From NCBI RefSeq assembly GCF_019021925.1, contig NZ_CP058990.1:2382001-2446000 (forward strand): a DNA stretch of 64,000 nt, written 5' to 3'. This DNA comes from Cellulophaga sp. HaHaR_3_176 (GTDB lineage Bacteria; Bacteroidota; Bacteroidia; Flavobacteriales; Flavobacteriaceae). Below the pieces are notes generated by a model. The model was given only the letters and a program-made list of their open reading frames with translations, had not been told where the DNA came from and searched no databases. A program made the position numbers and the translations under genes. This document shows positions 63,089-64,000 of this stretch, one piece after another. Each line of letters starts with the position of its first letter. The first letter of the stretch is position 1.

Positions 63089-64000
63089 ATGAAAAATAAA
63101 TTTTTAAAATATACTTTGGGCTTGGCAATTACAGCTTTCACGTTAGTGAGTTGTGATGACGACCAAAATGTTGATCAAAGTACATTGGTTCCTACAGATC
63201 CAACAGTGAGCGTAGCGTTATCTTTCGAAAATTCTACTACATTAATAGAGCAAAATATAGACTATACTTTTACGGTTTCATTAAGTGAGCCTCAGATAGT
63301 CGATGTAAAAGTCTATTTAAGCCAAACAGGTGGAGATGCTACTCTTGGTGAAGATTACGACATGCCAGATAGTGTAATTATTCCAGCAAATTCAAATTCT
63401 ACTACAGGAGTAATTTCAATTTTAGAAGATGATGTAATTGAAGATTTAGAAACTGCAGTAATTACTATTGGTGCAGGAGTAAGAACAGCAAATGCAACTG
63501 TAAACTCTACAACTGTAACATTTAACATTGCCAATTTAACAACAGGTGATTTAATGGCTAACTTATCATGGGCTGCATCAGAAATTGCTACTAACAGCTT
63601 TGGTGAAGAAATAGAAGCTACTGATCTTGCAGATTTACGTCTTTTAGTTACAGATGCTCCTTACACTACTATCATCGAATCAGAAGATGGAGCAGGTTTT
63701 GAAACATTAACGTTAGGAGCTGATACTCCTGATGGTGAGTACTATGTTGTTGCTGATTTTTTCCAAGCTTCTGATATTGTACGTGATTTAGATTTAACTT
63801 TATCTATTGATCAAATTGGAGTTATTAATGGACAATCTTTCACATTCCCAGCTGCTTTAAATACTGGGTCTACTTGTTCTGCTGTTTACGCTATACTTGT
63901 AAAAGTTATTAAAAGCGGAAACACATATGAAATCGAAGAGGTAGGTCAGACAGTTACTGCTACTGATCTTAGTGCTTTTGTTGGCACTTGGTCTGGTACA
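63089..64000 (+). CDS. Calx-beta-like surface lipoprotein (cut by window end)
   Basis: Starts at ATG 63089 and runs off the window; 304 residues visible. Lipid cysteine C22 followed by DDDQN. Residues about 38-140 are a Calx-beta-type Ca-binding module (VSVALSFENSTTLIEQN, then DVKVYLSQTGGDATLGEDYD, IPANSNSTTGVISILEDDVIED). The later part is beta-rich and unassigned. Its distance of 22 bases and shared strand put it in the uptake operon as another accessory lipoprotein. Confidence 0.8.
   Translation, partial: MKNKFLKYTLGLAITAFTLVSCDDDQNVDQSTLVPTDPTVSVALSFENSTTLIEQNIDYTFTVSLSEPQIVDVKVYLSQTGGDATLGEDYDMPDSVIIPANSNSTTGVISILEDDVIEDLETAVITIGAGVRTANATVNSTTVTFNIANLTTGDLMANLSWAASEIATNSFGEEIEATDLADLRLLVTDAPYTTIIESEDGAGFETLTLGADTPDGEYYVVADFFQASDIVRDLDLTLSIDQIGVINGQSFTFPAALNTGSTCSAVYAILVKVIKSGNTYEIEEVGQTVTATDLSAFVGTWSGT

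Overview
This 64 kb window is AT-rich bacterial chromosome from a member of the Bacteroidetes, almost certainly family Flavobacteriaceae. The evidence is a SusC/SusD pair, TAnnTTTG-type -7 promoter boxes, very few Shine-Dalgarno sites, TonB/TPR outer-membrane genes, a zinc-free L36, and one continuous str-S10-spc-alpha ribosomal cluster with no tuf. The genus cannot be fixed from the sequence. No tRNA, rRNA, CRISPR array, insertion sequence, integrase or phage gene was seen, so this is core chromosome rather than a mobile island.

Layout. 1-4674: a partial amidohydrolase lipoprotein, a J-domain-like protein, malate:quinone oxidoreductase and an ABC-F ATPase. 4679-12964 (mostly minus): a YkgJ-type cysteine-cluster protein, an OmpA-family protein, a two-gene operon of a large periplasmic TPR protein and a plugless outer-membrane barrel, and an orphan PAS histidine kinase. 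13206-21724 (mostly plus): FtsE, a membrane-anchored Nudix protein, a polyphosphate-glucokinase-type ROK kinase, QueE (minus), a HerA-like ATPase, a small lipoprotein, an ACT-domain protein, an epimerase-like protein, an alpha/beta hydrolase and a VOC protein. 21725-27899 (minus): a second PAS kinase, FolD, Ffh, an MtfA-like metallopeptidase and ArgS. 28158-31486 (plus): an unknown protein, an NmrA-like SDR protein and a BCCT transporter. 31490-39097 (minus): CtlX, a DDAH-like enzyme, citrate synthase, glycogen synthase, enolase and CarA. 39247-39948: an unrecognised secreted protein.

40023-57208 (minus) is the ribosomal cluster, transcribed rpsL-rpsG-fusA-rpsJ-rplC-D-W-B-rpsS-rplV-rpsC-rplP-rpmC-rpsQ-rplN-X-E-rpsN-H-rplF-R-rpsE-rpmD-rplO-secY-infA-rpmJ-rpsM-K-D-rpoA-rplQ. 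It starts at a strong flavobacterial promoter (57255-57284) and ends at a 15-bp terminator hairpin (39962-39997). 57543-64000 (plus), divergent from it, is a SusC/SusD-type nutrient uptake operon followed by two surface-lipoprotein genes, the last cut by the window edge.

Most of the window is housekeeping. The best candidates for something undescribed are RNA-level. A roughly 157-nt spacer between rpsJ and rplC carries stem-loops that end in a terminator-like hairpin. A 54-nt bulged stem-loop sits just upstream of rpsD. A 68-nt composite hairpin precedes an alpha/beta hydrolase, and a tiny ORF followed by a hairpin precedes an unknown gene. At protein level, the membrane-domain/Nudix fusion and the TPR plus plugless-barrel operon are the least explained.
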